Assembly (NCBI GenBank): GCA_943326825.2
Contig: CALPUT020000191.1
Span: forward strand, 1 to 5,505
DNA from: Chryseobacterium gleum
GTDB lineage: Bacteria; Bacteroidota; Bacteroidia; Flavobacteriales_D; Crocinitomicaceae
Direction: 5' to 3'
DNA: 5,505 nucleotides
Notes under the pieces: generated by a model
Seen by the model: the letters and a program-made list of their open reading frames with translations, nothing else
Database searches by the model: none
Told to the model about the DNA's origin: nothing
Program-made: the position numbers and the translations under genes
Shown here: piece after piece, positions 1 to 5,505 of the stretch
Numbering within the stretch: the first letter of the stretch is position 1
Layout of the letters: each line of letters begins with the position of its first letter

Positions 1-609
1 AATCGAATTGAAAAGAAAAGAGGTAAAATCAGATTGAAAGGGCCTGATTTTTTATTATTCAGGATGTTAGAAGCAATTATTGATAATTACTTTGAAGTTT
101 TAGAACATATTACTGAAACTATAGAAGAGTTAGAAGTGAAAATGCATGAAAATACGAACGCAAATACGTTGAAACTTATTGAACTCCAAAAGAGAAAATT
201 AATCGAATTAAGAAAAATTGTTATTCCATTAAAAGACGTCACTTCTCAATTAGAAAAAACAAATTCAGATTTATTAGAAAATGAGAACCATTATTATTTT
301 ACAGATTTAAAAGAAAATTGTCTTTCTGTATTGGAAGAAATCGATGTAAATAAGCAAATTTTGGACGGTATGGCGAATTTATATTATGCTGTTCAAGGAC
401 AAAAGATGAATGAAATCATGAAGATTTTAACAATTGTTTCATCTGTATTTATCCCGTTAACTTTTATAGTAGGGGTATATGGAATGAACTTTGAGAATAT
501 GCCAGAATTAAAGTATAAATATGGTTATTATACGGTTGTTGGAGTGATGTTTGCAATTGCGATTTTACTTATTTTCTATTTTAAACGCAATGGCTGGTTA
601 AAAAAATAA
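1..609 (+). CDS. corA: CorA-family magnesium/cobalt transporter, C-terminal part (5' truncated by window edge)
   Basis: This is the C-terminal part of a CorA-type Mg2+/Co2+ channel, an inner-membrane homopentamer that admits divalent metal ions. The frame is open from base 1 without a stop, so the real start lies to the left; a TTG at 34 is an internal Leu codon, not a start. The visible 202 residues contain the end of the cytoplasmic domain, including the long stalk helix (charged, heptad-like, roughly residues 22-140). TM1 follows (about 141-160, rich in I/V/F), then the signature Gly-Met-Asn at 161-163 (bases 481-489), a short periplasmic loop with acidic residues, and TM2 (about 176-195). 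It ends in a basic tail (KRNGWLKK). In known CorA proteins the GMN motif forms the outer selectivity filter. The gene is followed directly by a terminator hairpin. Family assignment is firm; the metal transported cannot be read from the sequence. Confidence 0.95.
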   Translation, partial: NRIEKKRGKIRLKGPDFLLFRMLEAIIDNYFEVLEHITETIEELEVKMHENTNANTLKLIELQKRKLIELRKIVIPLKDVTSQLEKTNSDLLENENHYYFTDLKENCLSVLEEIDVNKQILDGMANLYYAVQGQKMNEIMKILTIVSSVFIPLTFIVGVYGMNFENMPELKYKYGYYTVVGVMFAIAILLIFYFKRNGWLKK

Positions 610-624
610 GAAATAAATAATTGT

Positions 625-663
625 AAAAAAAAATCCCGATTGAATTAACAATCGGGATTTTTT
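625..663. terminator. Bidirectional intrinsic terminator between corA and pckA
   Basis: A perfect 15-bp inverted repeat (628-642 with 649-663) encloses a 6-nt loop. Its GC core is TCCCGAT/ATCGGGA. A run of nine A (625-633) precedes the core and six T (658-663) follow it, so each strand reads a hairpin followed by U residues. It lies 15 nt after the corA stop and 15 nt after the pckA stop, as expected for a terminator shared by convergent genes. Confidence 0.9.
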
Positions 664-678
664 AGTTTATGGAAAATC

Positions 679-2289
679 TTAAGCTAACACTTTCGGTGCG
701 GCAGCTAAGATATCTTGACTTGTTTCAGCAGCGTATTGCTCGAAGTTTTTAACAAACTGTCCAGCTAAATTACCAGCAGTTTGATCGTAAGCTTCTTTAT
801 TATTCCAAGTTGAACGAGGATTTAATATTTCAGCAGGAACTTCAGGACATTCTGTTGGGAATGCTAATTCAAAAACGGGTAATGTTTCAAATTTAACGTC
901 TTTCAATTTACCAGTTAATGCAGCTGTAATCATAGAACGAGTGTAAGATAATTTCATTCTACTTCCAACTCCGTAAGATCCACCAGACCAACCTGTATTG
1001 ATTAACCATACATTAATGTCTGTTCCATCTAATTTCTCACCTAATAACTTAGCATATTTTGCTGGGTGTAATGGTAAGAAAGCTTTTCCGAAACATGCAG
1101 AGAATGTTGTTGTTGGTTCAGTAATTCCTACTTCAGTACCAGCAACTTTTGCAGTATAACCTGACATGAAATGGTACATTGCTTGCTCTTTTGTTAATTT
1201 TGAGATTGGAGGCAATACACCAAAAGCATCAGCTGTTAAAAAGAAAATGTTTTTTGGAGAAGTTCCAATTGAAGGAACAGCAATATTATCAATGTGATCA
1301 ATCGGATATGATACACGCGTATTTTCAGTAATTGAACTATCAGCGTAATCAGGTGTTGAAGTTCCATCCACAAAAGAGATATTTTCTAAAATTGCACCAA
1401 ATTTAATAGCGTCAAAAATTTGAGGTTCTTTTTCTCTTGATAAGTCAATTGTTTTAGCATAACATCCACCTTCAAAGTTGAAAACAGAATTGTCAGACCA
1501 ACCATGTTCATCATCACCAATTAAACGTCTGTTTGGATCTGAAGATAAAGTTGTTTTACCTGTTCCTGAAAGACCAAAGAAAACAGCTGTGTCGCCATCA
1601 GCACCAATGTTTGCAGAGCAGTGCATTGATAATACATTTTTTTCGTGAGGTAAAATGTAATTTAATACTGAGAAAATACCTTTTTTAATTTCACCTGTAT
1701 ATCCTGTTCCACCAATGATAATCATTTTTTTAGTGAAGTTCAAGATTGCAAAATTGTGTTGACGTGTTCCATCTTCATCAGCTACAGCCATAAATTCAGG
1801 AGCACATACAATATGCCATTCTGGTAAAAAGTTCTCTAACTCATCTTCAGTTGGACGTAAGAACATGTTGTTAGCGAAATGATTCGCCCATGGAGTTTCT
1901 GTAATTACACGAATGTTTAAACGGAAGTTTTCATCTGCACATGCATAAGCATCACGAACATAAACGTCTTTACCTTTTAAATACTCTTTCATTTTAACGT
2001 AAAGAGCTTCAAATTTTTCTGGAGTAAATTTAATATTCACATCTCCCCACCAAACTGAATTTTCAGTTTTCTCATCGCATACTACAAAACGATCTTTAGG
2101 CGAACGACCTGTAAATTCTCCTGTTTCAATAGCAATTGCTCCAGTGTCTGTAAGCATTCCTTGTCCATTCAAAATAGTATCTTCTACTAATTCAGCAGGA
2201 GTCAGATTCCAAAATTCATTTTCTAATCCCTCTAAACCAATAGATTTGTTAAGATCAGCATTTTTACCTTGTTTTCCAAAAATGTTCAT
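679..2289 (-). CDS. pckA: Phosphoenolpyruvate carboxykinase (ATP)
   Basis: This cytoplasmic enzyme converts oxaloacetate + ATP to phosphoenolpyruvate + CO2 + ADP, the entry step of gluconeogenesis (reversible in some bacteria). The protein has 536 residues, normal for the ATP-dependent family. Visible active-site elements, with E. coli equivalents recalled from the family: TGRSPKDRF with Arg62 (R65), Tyr197 and Lys203 in GYTGEIKKG (Y207, K213), His223 in SMHCSANIG (H232), the P-loop GLSGTGKTT at 239-247 with Lys245 (K254), the kinase-2 metal site IGDDEHGW with Asp260 (D269), and Arg325 (R333). The conserved stretch YTAKVAGTEVGITEP is at 378-392. No key residue is missing. The ATG start places the N-terminus at a usual distance from the first conserved block and lies about 38 nt downstream of a TAnnTTTG element. 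The gene appears monocistronic, with hairpins on both sides. Confidence 0.98.
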   Translation of the reverse strand: MNIFGKQGKNADLNKSIGLEGLENEFWNLTPAELVEDTILNGQGMLTDTGAIAIETGEFTGRSPKDRFVVCDEKTENSVWWGDVNIKFTPEKFEALYVKMKEYLKGKDVYVRDAYACADENFRLNIRVITETPWANHFANNMFLRPTEDELENFLPEWHIVCAPEFMAVADEDGTRQHNFAILNFTKKMIIIGGTGYTGEIKKGIFSVLNYILPHEKNVLSMHCSANIGADGDTAVFFGLSGTGKTTLSSDPNRRLIGDDEHGWSDNSVFNFEGGCYAKTIDLSREKEPQIFDAIKFGAILENISFVDGTSTPDYADSSITENTRVSYPIDHIDNIAVPSIGTSPKNIFFLTADAFGVLPPISKLTKEQAMYHFMSGYTAKVAGTEVGITEPTTTFSACFGKAFLPLHPAKYAKLLGEKLDGTDINVWLINTGWSGGSYGVGSRMKLSYTRSMITAALTGKLKDVKFETLPVFELAFPTECPEVPAEILNPRSTWNNKEAYDQTAGNLAGQFVKNFEQYAAETSQDILAAAPKVLA

Positions 2290-2326
2290 ACTTTTTTTAT
2301 TTGAGCTTTCGCTTTGATTCTGGGCG

Positions 2327-2358
2327 CAAAAGTACGATTTTTTTTCATATTTCTAAAG
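2327..2358 (-). promoter_or_regulatory. Predicted Bacteroidota-type promoter of pckA
   Basis: On the minus strand TACTTTTG (2334 to 2327) matches the Bacteroidota -7 consensus TAnnTTTG exactly. A possible weak -33 element, CTTTA, sits at 2358-2354 with a 19-nt spacer, but it differs from the TTTG/TTG consensus. Transcription would begin near 2320, giving a leader of about 30 nt. The leader has no clear Shine-Dalgarno sequence and is A-rich just before the ATG, which is common in this phylum. The -7 match is clear; the start point is inferred. Confidence 0.65.
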
Positions 2359-2380
2359 AAAATTACTCACTAAAGGGTTG

Positions 2381-2396
2381 AAATTGTTAACAATTT
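2381..2396. promoter_or_regulatory. Perfect 16-bp palindrome upstream of pckA, possible operator
   Basis: AAATTGTTAACAATTT is a perfect palindrome centred between 2388 and 2389, about 67 bp upstream of the inferred pckA start of transcription. It has no T-tract and lies in neither transcript's 3' end, so it does not look like a terminator. A site for a dimeric regulator is plausible, and the position would suit an activator. The regulator is unknown, and an AT-rich palindrome of this size could arise by chance. Confidence 0.35.
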
Positions 2397-2455
2397 AGTA
2401 AAATCAAGTTCATTTTATAAACGTCTTTTTGGGAATAGGTAAAACGGTTATGGTG

Positions 2456-2492
2456 AAAAAAAAGCGCTCAGACATAGTGTCTGAGCGCTTTT
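2456..2492 (-). terminator. Strong intrinsic terminator of the lipoprotein-elbB unit
   Basis: A perfect 15-bp stem (2460-2474 with 2478-2492) has a 3-nt loop and a GC-containing core, GCGCTCAGACA. On the minus strand it is followed by eight T (complement of the A run 2456-2463), about 20 nt after the elbB stop codon. On the plus strand only four T follow, so its main use should be for minus-strand transcripts. It also separates elbB from the pckA promoter. Confidence 0.92.
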
Positions 2493-2511
2493 CATATTTG
2501 TTTCAATTCGA

Positions 2512-3195
2512 TTATCCAATAATATCTCTCATTGCTTCAATGGCTGTTCGTATGTTTTTTCTAACATCAGAAATAGAAGCTTCCATCATGTAACATGGAG
2601 CAGAAACGATTCGATTTTCTTTATCAATTTCAATTTCTTTTAACTCTTTATAGCTTGTTATTACACCTGATTTTTCTAATCCAAGTGTCATCTCTTCAAT
2701 ATTATAAGGAGATGGTTTTTCAGTATTTCCAAGTGTCATTTTGGGGTGAGTTGATGATCCTTGAAGCGCTTTTGCAATAACCACTGGACTGACACATAAA
2801 CCAACAATCGGTTTTCCAACATTTACCAAATTAACTAATAGTAATTTAACTTCAGCTAAAATAGAGCCTTCAGGTCCATTAAACGCCCATTGAGTAAAAT
2901 TTTTCGCACTTCCAAATCCACCAGGAATAACTAAACCATCAATATCTGCTGGTTGAACATCTTTGATATTAACTATAGCTCCTCGTGCTATTCGAGCAGC
3001 TTCAATCATCATATTTCTACTTTCCGGCATTTCTTCACCGGTAATATGGTTGATTACATGATATTGAGGCGCATCTATTGAAATACAAATGTACTGTGCA
3101 CCGATTTCATCCAGTGCTAACATAGTTAATACTGACTCTTGTATTTCAGCACCGTCATATACACCACAACCTGAAAGTAAAATCCCTATTTTCAT
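2512..3195 (-). CDS. elbB: ElbB, DJ-1/PfpI-family glyoxalase-like protein
   Basis: This is a cytoplasmic class I glutamine amidotransferase-like protein of the DJ-1/PfpI superfamily. E. coli ElbB (formerly SCRP-27A) was linked to isoprenoid synthesis and has weak glyoxalase activity; the physiological role is unsettled. The N-terminal KIGILLSGCGVYDGAEIQE, VINHITGEEMPESRN and VIPGGFGSAKNF blocks match ElbB closely. The predicted nucleophile-elbow Cys134 lies in GLCVSP, and a partner acidic residue is expected in GAEIQE (Glu17 or Glu20). I chose ATG at 3195 (227 aa) rather than the in-frame TTG at 3207. ATG gives the conserved MKIG start, follows the upstream stop by 4 nt with no overlap, and is preceded by AAGG, a weak Shine-Dalgarno sequence. 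The gene is probably cotranscribed with the upstream lipoprotein gene. Family confidence is high; the substrate is unknown. Confidence 0.93.
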   Translation of the reverse strand: MKIGILLSGCGVYDGAEIQESVLTMLALDEIGAQYICISIDAPQYHVINHITGEEMPESRNMMIEAARIARGAIVNIKDVQPADIDGLVIPGGFGSAKNFTQWAFNGPEGSILAEVKLLLVNLVNVGKPIVGLCVSPVVIAKALQGSSTHPKMTLGNTEKPSPYNIEEMTLGLEKSGVITSYKELKEIEIDKENRIVSAPCYMMEASISDVRKNIRTAIEAMRDIIG

Positions 3196-3199
3196 CACC

Positions 3200-3685
3200 T
3201 TATTCAAACGTATATTTTAATTTTTCGTTATAACCATCAAGCGTCAAGTAGATTTCGCTTCCGCTCTCTTTTTTATATGCTAAAGCAGAGATGTCAAAAT
3301 GTAAAACACGAGTAATCATTTTTTTACAATTGTCATTATCTATGGAATGAAAAAGCTTGATAGCTCGAATTGCAGGCATTGATTTTGCAATTTGTTGACT
3401 TCCAATCAAATTAAAATTATGATTTCCACAACCACCGGCATAAGAAACACTAATGAGCATTTTATTTCCAACAATTTGAACAGAGTCAATTTTAATTGGA
3501 TCACTTGATGCTGGAAATTCTCCAATGGTTGCAATCATTTCTGGATCTTTAGGGATTGTTGAAGATATAGTTGGCGTTGGCGACGATGTGGTCGAAGTTG
3601 ATGAAGTATTAGAAGCTGTTGCATTTTTTGAAGTTTTACAACTTACAATTAGAGCGAATGCAAAAAGGGTAAATAAAATTTTCAT
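3200..3685 (-). CDS. Uncharacterised lipoprotein with Ser/Thr-rich linker
   Basis: The protein has 161 residues and I do not know a name for it. It begins with a short signal peptide: Lys2, a hydrophobic core at 3-14, and a lipobox IVSC with the predicted lipidated Cys16. Residues 18-44 form a Ser/Thr/Pro-rich linker that probably spaces the domain from the membrane. The compact C-terminal domain (about 48-161) contains VSYAGGCGNHNF (80-91) and a second cysteine at 120 in DNDNCKKMITR, so a Cys86-Cys120 disulfide in the periplasm is possible. Alternating hydrophobic segments suggest a beta-rich fold. From memory, similar GGCG-[EN]H lipoproteins occur in other Bacteroidota without assigned function. 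The residues after Cys16 (KTSKN) lack the acidic pattern of the Capnocytophaga surface-export signal, so periplasmic facing is more likely (inference). It is followed by elbB after 4 nt, presumably in one operon. Confidence 0.85.
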   Translation of the reverse strand: MKILFTLFAFALIVSCKTSKNATASNTSSTSTTSSPTPTISSTIPKDPEMIATIGEFPASSDPIKIDSVQIVGNKMLISVSYAGGCGNHNFNLIGSQQIAKSMPAIRAIKLFHSIDNDNCKKMITRVLHFDISALAYKKESGSEIYLTLDGYNEKLKYTFE

Positions 3686-3710
3686 ACTATTTTGTTTTGT
3701 CTGAATAAAT

Positions 3711-3718
3711 CAAATATA
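3711..3718 (-). promoter_or_regulatory. Predicted -7 element of the lipoprotein-elbB operon
   Basis: On the minus strand TATATTTG (3718 to 3711) matches TAnnTTTG exactly and lies 25 nt upstream of the lipoprotein ATG, predicting a leader of about 20 nt. I see no good TTTG/TTG -33 element at the usual 17-23 nt spacing, so the promoter may be weak or activator-dependent. Confidence 0.55.
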
Positions 3719-3790
3719 ATACCATTTATTTGATTTTGTTTCCTATTAAAGAGAATATATCATAATTAGTTTTATAACTTTCATAAAGAA

Positions 3791-3821
3791 TTGTCTTATG
3801 ATTGAATTATCATTAATTTTG
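3791..3821 (+). promoter_or_regulatory. Predicted rimO promoter next to the start codon
   Basis: TAATTTTG at 3814-3821 fits TAnnTTTG, and TTG at 3791-3793 fits the -33 element with a 20-nt spacer. Only four bases (3822-3825) separate the -7 element from the rimO ATG. Transcription should therefore start at or very near the A of ATG, giving a leaderless or nearly leaderless mRNA. It is divergent from the lipoprotein promoter within a 140-bp region. Confidence 0.65.
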
Positions 3822-3825
3822 CAGC

Positions 3826-5139
3826 ATGAAAACAAAGACACTCAAAAAAAATAAAGTTAACGTTGTTACTTTAGGATGTTCTAAAAATATATTTGATTCA
3901 GAGGTTTTAATGGCTCAATTAAAAGCAAATCAATTTGATGTTGAGCACGAATCAATGGAAGATGATGCTGAAATTGTAATCATTAATACATGTGGTTTTA
4001 TTGATAATGCAAAACAAGAATCAATAGATACAATTATTCGTTATGCGGAAGCAAAAGCGGAAGGATTAGTGAGTAAAGTTTATGTTACAGGTTGTTTATC
4101 TGAAAGATATAAAGATGAATTGGAAAAAGAAATCCCAGAAGTGGATGCTTTTTTCGGGACAAGAGATTTACCACGTTTATTAAAAACCTTGAAGGCAGAT
4201 TACAAACATGAATTAGTAGGTGAACGTTTATTGACTACACCTTCTCATTATGCTTATTTTAAAATAGCTGAAGGTTGTGATCGTCCTTGTTCATTTTGTG
4301 CAATTCCAATTATGCGTGGAAAACACGTTTCAACTCCTATTGATGAATTAGTAAATAGTGCTAAAAGTCTTGCAGCAAAAGGTGTTAAAGAATTAATGTT
4401 GATTGCTCAAGATTTAACTTACTACGGATTAGATATTTATAAAAAGAGAAATTTAGCTGAATTAGTTGATAAACTTTCAGAAGTAGAAGGAATTGAATGG
4501 ATTCGTTTACATTATGCTTTCCCTGCTGGTTTTCCGATGGATGTATTAGATGTGATGAGCACCAAATCAAATGTTTGTAATTATTTAGATATGCCATTGC
4601 AACATGGTTCGACTAAAATTTTACAAGCAATGCGAAGAGGTATTACGCGTGAAAAAACAGAAGAATTAGTAAATGAAATTCGTGCGAAAGTTCCAAATAT
4701 TGCTTTAAGAACAACCTTAATTGCTGGTTATCCTGGCGAAACAGAGGAAGATTTCCAAGAAATGTTTGAGTTTGTTGAAAAAATGAGATTTGATCGTTTA
4801 GGAATTTTCTCATATTCTCACGAGGATAATACGCATGCCTTCAATTTTGAAGATGATGTTCCTGCTAATGTCAAAAAAGAACGTGCTGATAAAATCATGG
4901 AACTTCAAGCTGGAATTAGTTATGAATTGAATCAACTAAAAGTTGGCAAACAATTTAAAGTTCTTTTTGATAGAGTAGAAGGAGATTACTTTATAGGTAG
5001 AACAGAATTTGATTCACCTGAAGTTGATAATGAAGTATTGGTTTTGAAATCAGAAGGTTATTTAAGAATTGGAGATTTTGCAACAATAGAAATTACAAGT
5101 GCCGATCATTATGATTTATATGGCAAAATTGTAAATTAA
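3826..5139 (+). CDS. rimO: Ribosomal protein S12 (Asp) methylthiotransferase RimO
   Basis: This radical-SAM enzyme adds a methylthio group to the beta-carbon of a conserved aspartate of ribosomal protein S12 (Asp88/89 region), acting in the cytoplasm on the ribosome. It has 437 residues, normal length. Three domains are visible. The N-terminal UPF0004 domain (about 11-115) has the auxiliary [4Fe-4S] cysteines 18 (TLGCSKN), 56 (NTCGFI) and 90 (TGCLSERY). The radical-SAM domain (about 140-370) has CxxxCxxC at 151, 155 and 158 in EGCDRPCSFCAIP. A C-terminal TRAM domain spans about 373-437. GCSKN, MPLQHGS and LIAGYPGETEEDF are typical of methylthiotransferases, and the S12-type sequence CDRPCSFCAIPIMRG separates it from the tRNA-modifying MiaB. 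The ATG at 3826 gives the standard flavobacterial N-terminus. It is a single-gene unit with its own terminator. Confidence 0.97.
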   Translation: MKTKTLKKNKVNVVTLGCSKNIFDSEVLMAQLKANQFDVEHESMEDDAEIVIINTCGFIDNAKQESIDTIIRYAEAKAEGLVSKVYVTGCLSERYKDELEKEIPEVDAFFGTRDLPRLLKTLKADYKHELVGERLLTTPSHYAYFKIAEGCDRPCSFCAIPIMRGKHVSTPIDELVNSAKSLAAKGVKELMLIAQDLTYYGLDIYKKRNLAELVDKLSEVEGIEWIRLHYAFPAGFPMDVLDVMSTKSNVCNYLDMPLQHGSTKILQAMRRGITREKTEELVNEIRAKVPNIALRTTLIAGYPGETEEDFQEMFEFVEKMRFDRLGIFSYSHEDNTHAFNFEDDVPANVKKERADKIMELQAGISYELNQLKVGKQFKVLFDRVEGDYFIGRTEFDSPEVDNEVLVLKSEGYLRIGDFATIEITSADHYDLYGKIVN

Positions 5140-5152
5140 TAAAATTTAAAAT

Positions 5153-5208
5153 AAAAAAAAAGGTGTTTGAACGTTTCCGAAATTTCGGAAGTCAACACCT
5201 TTTTTTTT
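5153..5208. terminator. Bidirectional intrinsic terminator downstream of rimO
   Basis: The outer stem pairs A5153-5161 plus GGTGTT (5162-5167) with AACACC (5194-5199) plus T5200-5208. The inner part is a perfect palindrome, TTCCGAAATTTCGGAA (5175-5190). A few bulged bases between 5168 and 5174 interrupt the helix on one side. T-runs on both strands let it end rimO from the left and a minus-strand transcript from the right, probably xerD. Confidence 0.88.
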
Positions 5209-5403
5209 GCTAAAACTTTTGATACATTAACCATTGAAATATTAAAGAATTTTCTACCTGTTAACTACTCATTAAACGATTTATAATTTATTATATTGTT
5301 AGTTTATGAATAATTATTTAAAATTTTTAAATCTTATTTAAATACAAAATCAATCATAATAAAATTCATTACTTCATTTATATTAAATTAAAATTTCAAG
5401 ATT
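5209..5403. other. AT-rich intergenic spacer, no gene seen
   Basis: This 195-bp spacer lies between the rimO terminator and the stop codon of the partial xerD gene. It is very AT-rich and has frequent stops in all frames. It contains no exact TAnnTTTG element on either strand (the nearest are single mismatches) and no GC-containing hairpin. It would form the 3' untranslated region of the xerD transcript if that ends at the hairpin at 5153-5208. Confidence 0.6.
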
Positions 5404-5505
5404 TTAATTGTGCTCCATATTTCTCGGGTGAAATGAAATAATCGCTTCTTTTAAAAAGCGTTGGTCTAAATGGGTATATATTTCTGTTGTTGTGATTGAT
5501 TCATG
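5404..5505 (-). CDS. xerD: Tyrosine recombinase XerD, C-terminal end (truncated by window edge)
   Basis: The last 33 codons of a minus-strand gene enter from the right edge and end with TAA at 5406-5404. The peptide begins HESITTTEIYTHLD and contains FHPR near its end, the characteristic C-terminus of XerC/XerD site-specific recombinases. The first His (5505-5503) and the Tyr at residue 10 (5478-5476) are nine residues apart, as are His270 and the nucleophile Tyr279 of E. coli XerD. These would be the last two catalytic residues. XerD with XerC resolves chromosome dimers at dif. The HPR ending near the C-terminus favours XerD over an integrase of a mobile element, though with so short a fragment another Xer-like paralogue is possible. 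The rest of the gene, including the catalytic Arg and Lys residues, lies outside the window. Confidence 0.88.
   Translation of the reverse strand, partial: HESITTTEIYTHLDQRFLKEAIISFHPRNMEHN

Noticed and set aside
34..609. Reading the corA fragment as a complete small protein starting at TTG 34
   Set aside because: The frame stays open to base 1 and the residues before Leu12 continue the CorA pattern. The family also needs a large N-terminal cytoplasmic domain, so this is an edge truncation, not a short gene.
2450..2590. Short plus-strand open frame beginning ATGGTGAAAAAA and running through the terminator
   Set aside because: It crosses the elbB terminator hairpin and then runs antisense to elbB. 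The Lys-rich start is just the A-tract of the terminator.
2595..2780. Plus-strand open frame of 61 codons
   Set aside because: It lies entirely antisense to elbB, which has clear family motifs. The peptide is a Leu/Phe/Gln-rich shadow with no recognisable domain, and no promoter element precedes it.
3555..3640. Possible short tandem repeat in the lipoprotein gene
   Set aside because: The Ser/Thr-rich linker is encoded by mixed, non-identical codons with no regular unit. It is low-complexity protein sequence, not a DNA repeat that would allow phase variation.
4385..4597. Minus-strand open frame of 70 codons
   Set aside because: It is antisense to the radical-SAM domain of rimO, has no recognisable motif and is explained by the AT-rich codon composition of rimO.
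5285..5340. AT-rich stretch resembling a dif-like or attachment site near xerD
   Set aside because: It has short AT inverted repeats such as ATTTAAA/TTTAAAT, but no convincing pair of XerC/XerD arms with a central spacer. Such matches are expected by chance in DNA this AT-rich, and dif need not lie near xerD.

Overview
The window is an AT-rich stretch of a Bacteroidota chromosome, most likely from a flavobacterium (Flavobacteriales, possibly Weeksellaceae or an Empedobacter-like lineage; the genus is a guess). The evidence is the TAnnTTTG promoter -7 elements just upstream of three gene starts, weak or absent Shine-Dalgarno sequences, and a RimO N-terminus (MKTKTLKKNKVNVVTLGCSKN-like) of flavobacterial type.

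Layout from left to right. (1) The 3' part of a corA-family Mg2+/Co2+ channel gene on the plus strand, cut by the left edge. (2) A hairpin with T-tracts on both sides, shared with the convergent pckA. (3) pckA (ATP-dependent PEP carboxykinase) on the minus strand, with its own promoter and a perfect 16-bp palindrome upstream. (4) A strong terminator ending a minus-strand two-gene unit: an uncharacterised lipoprotein gene followed 4 nt later by elbB (DJ-1/PfpI family). (5) A 140-bp divergent promoter region. (6) rimO (ribosomal protein S12 methylthiotransferase) on the plus strand, apparently with almost no leader. (7) A second bidirectional terminator. (8) About 195 bp of very AT-rich DNA with no gene seen. 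(9) At the right edge, the last 33 codons of a minus-strand xerD-type tyrosine recombinase gene, containing the catalytic His and Tyr.

The genes are unrelated housekeeping functions: metal uptake, gluconeogenesis, ribosome modification and chromosome dimer resolution. They lie in short transcription units separated by hairpins, and only the lipoprotein-elbB pair looks like an operon. I see no mobile element, CRISPR array, RNA gene, defence system or other novel system. The points most worth a second look are the apparently leaderless rimO, the palindrome upstream of pckA, the uncharacterised lipoprotein paired with elbB, and the partial xerD at the right edge.
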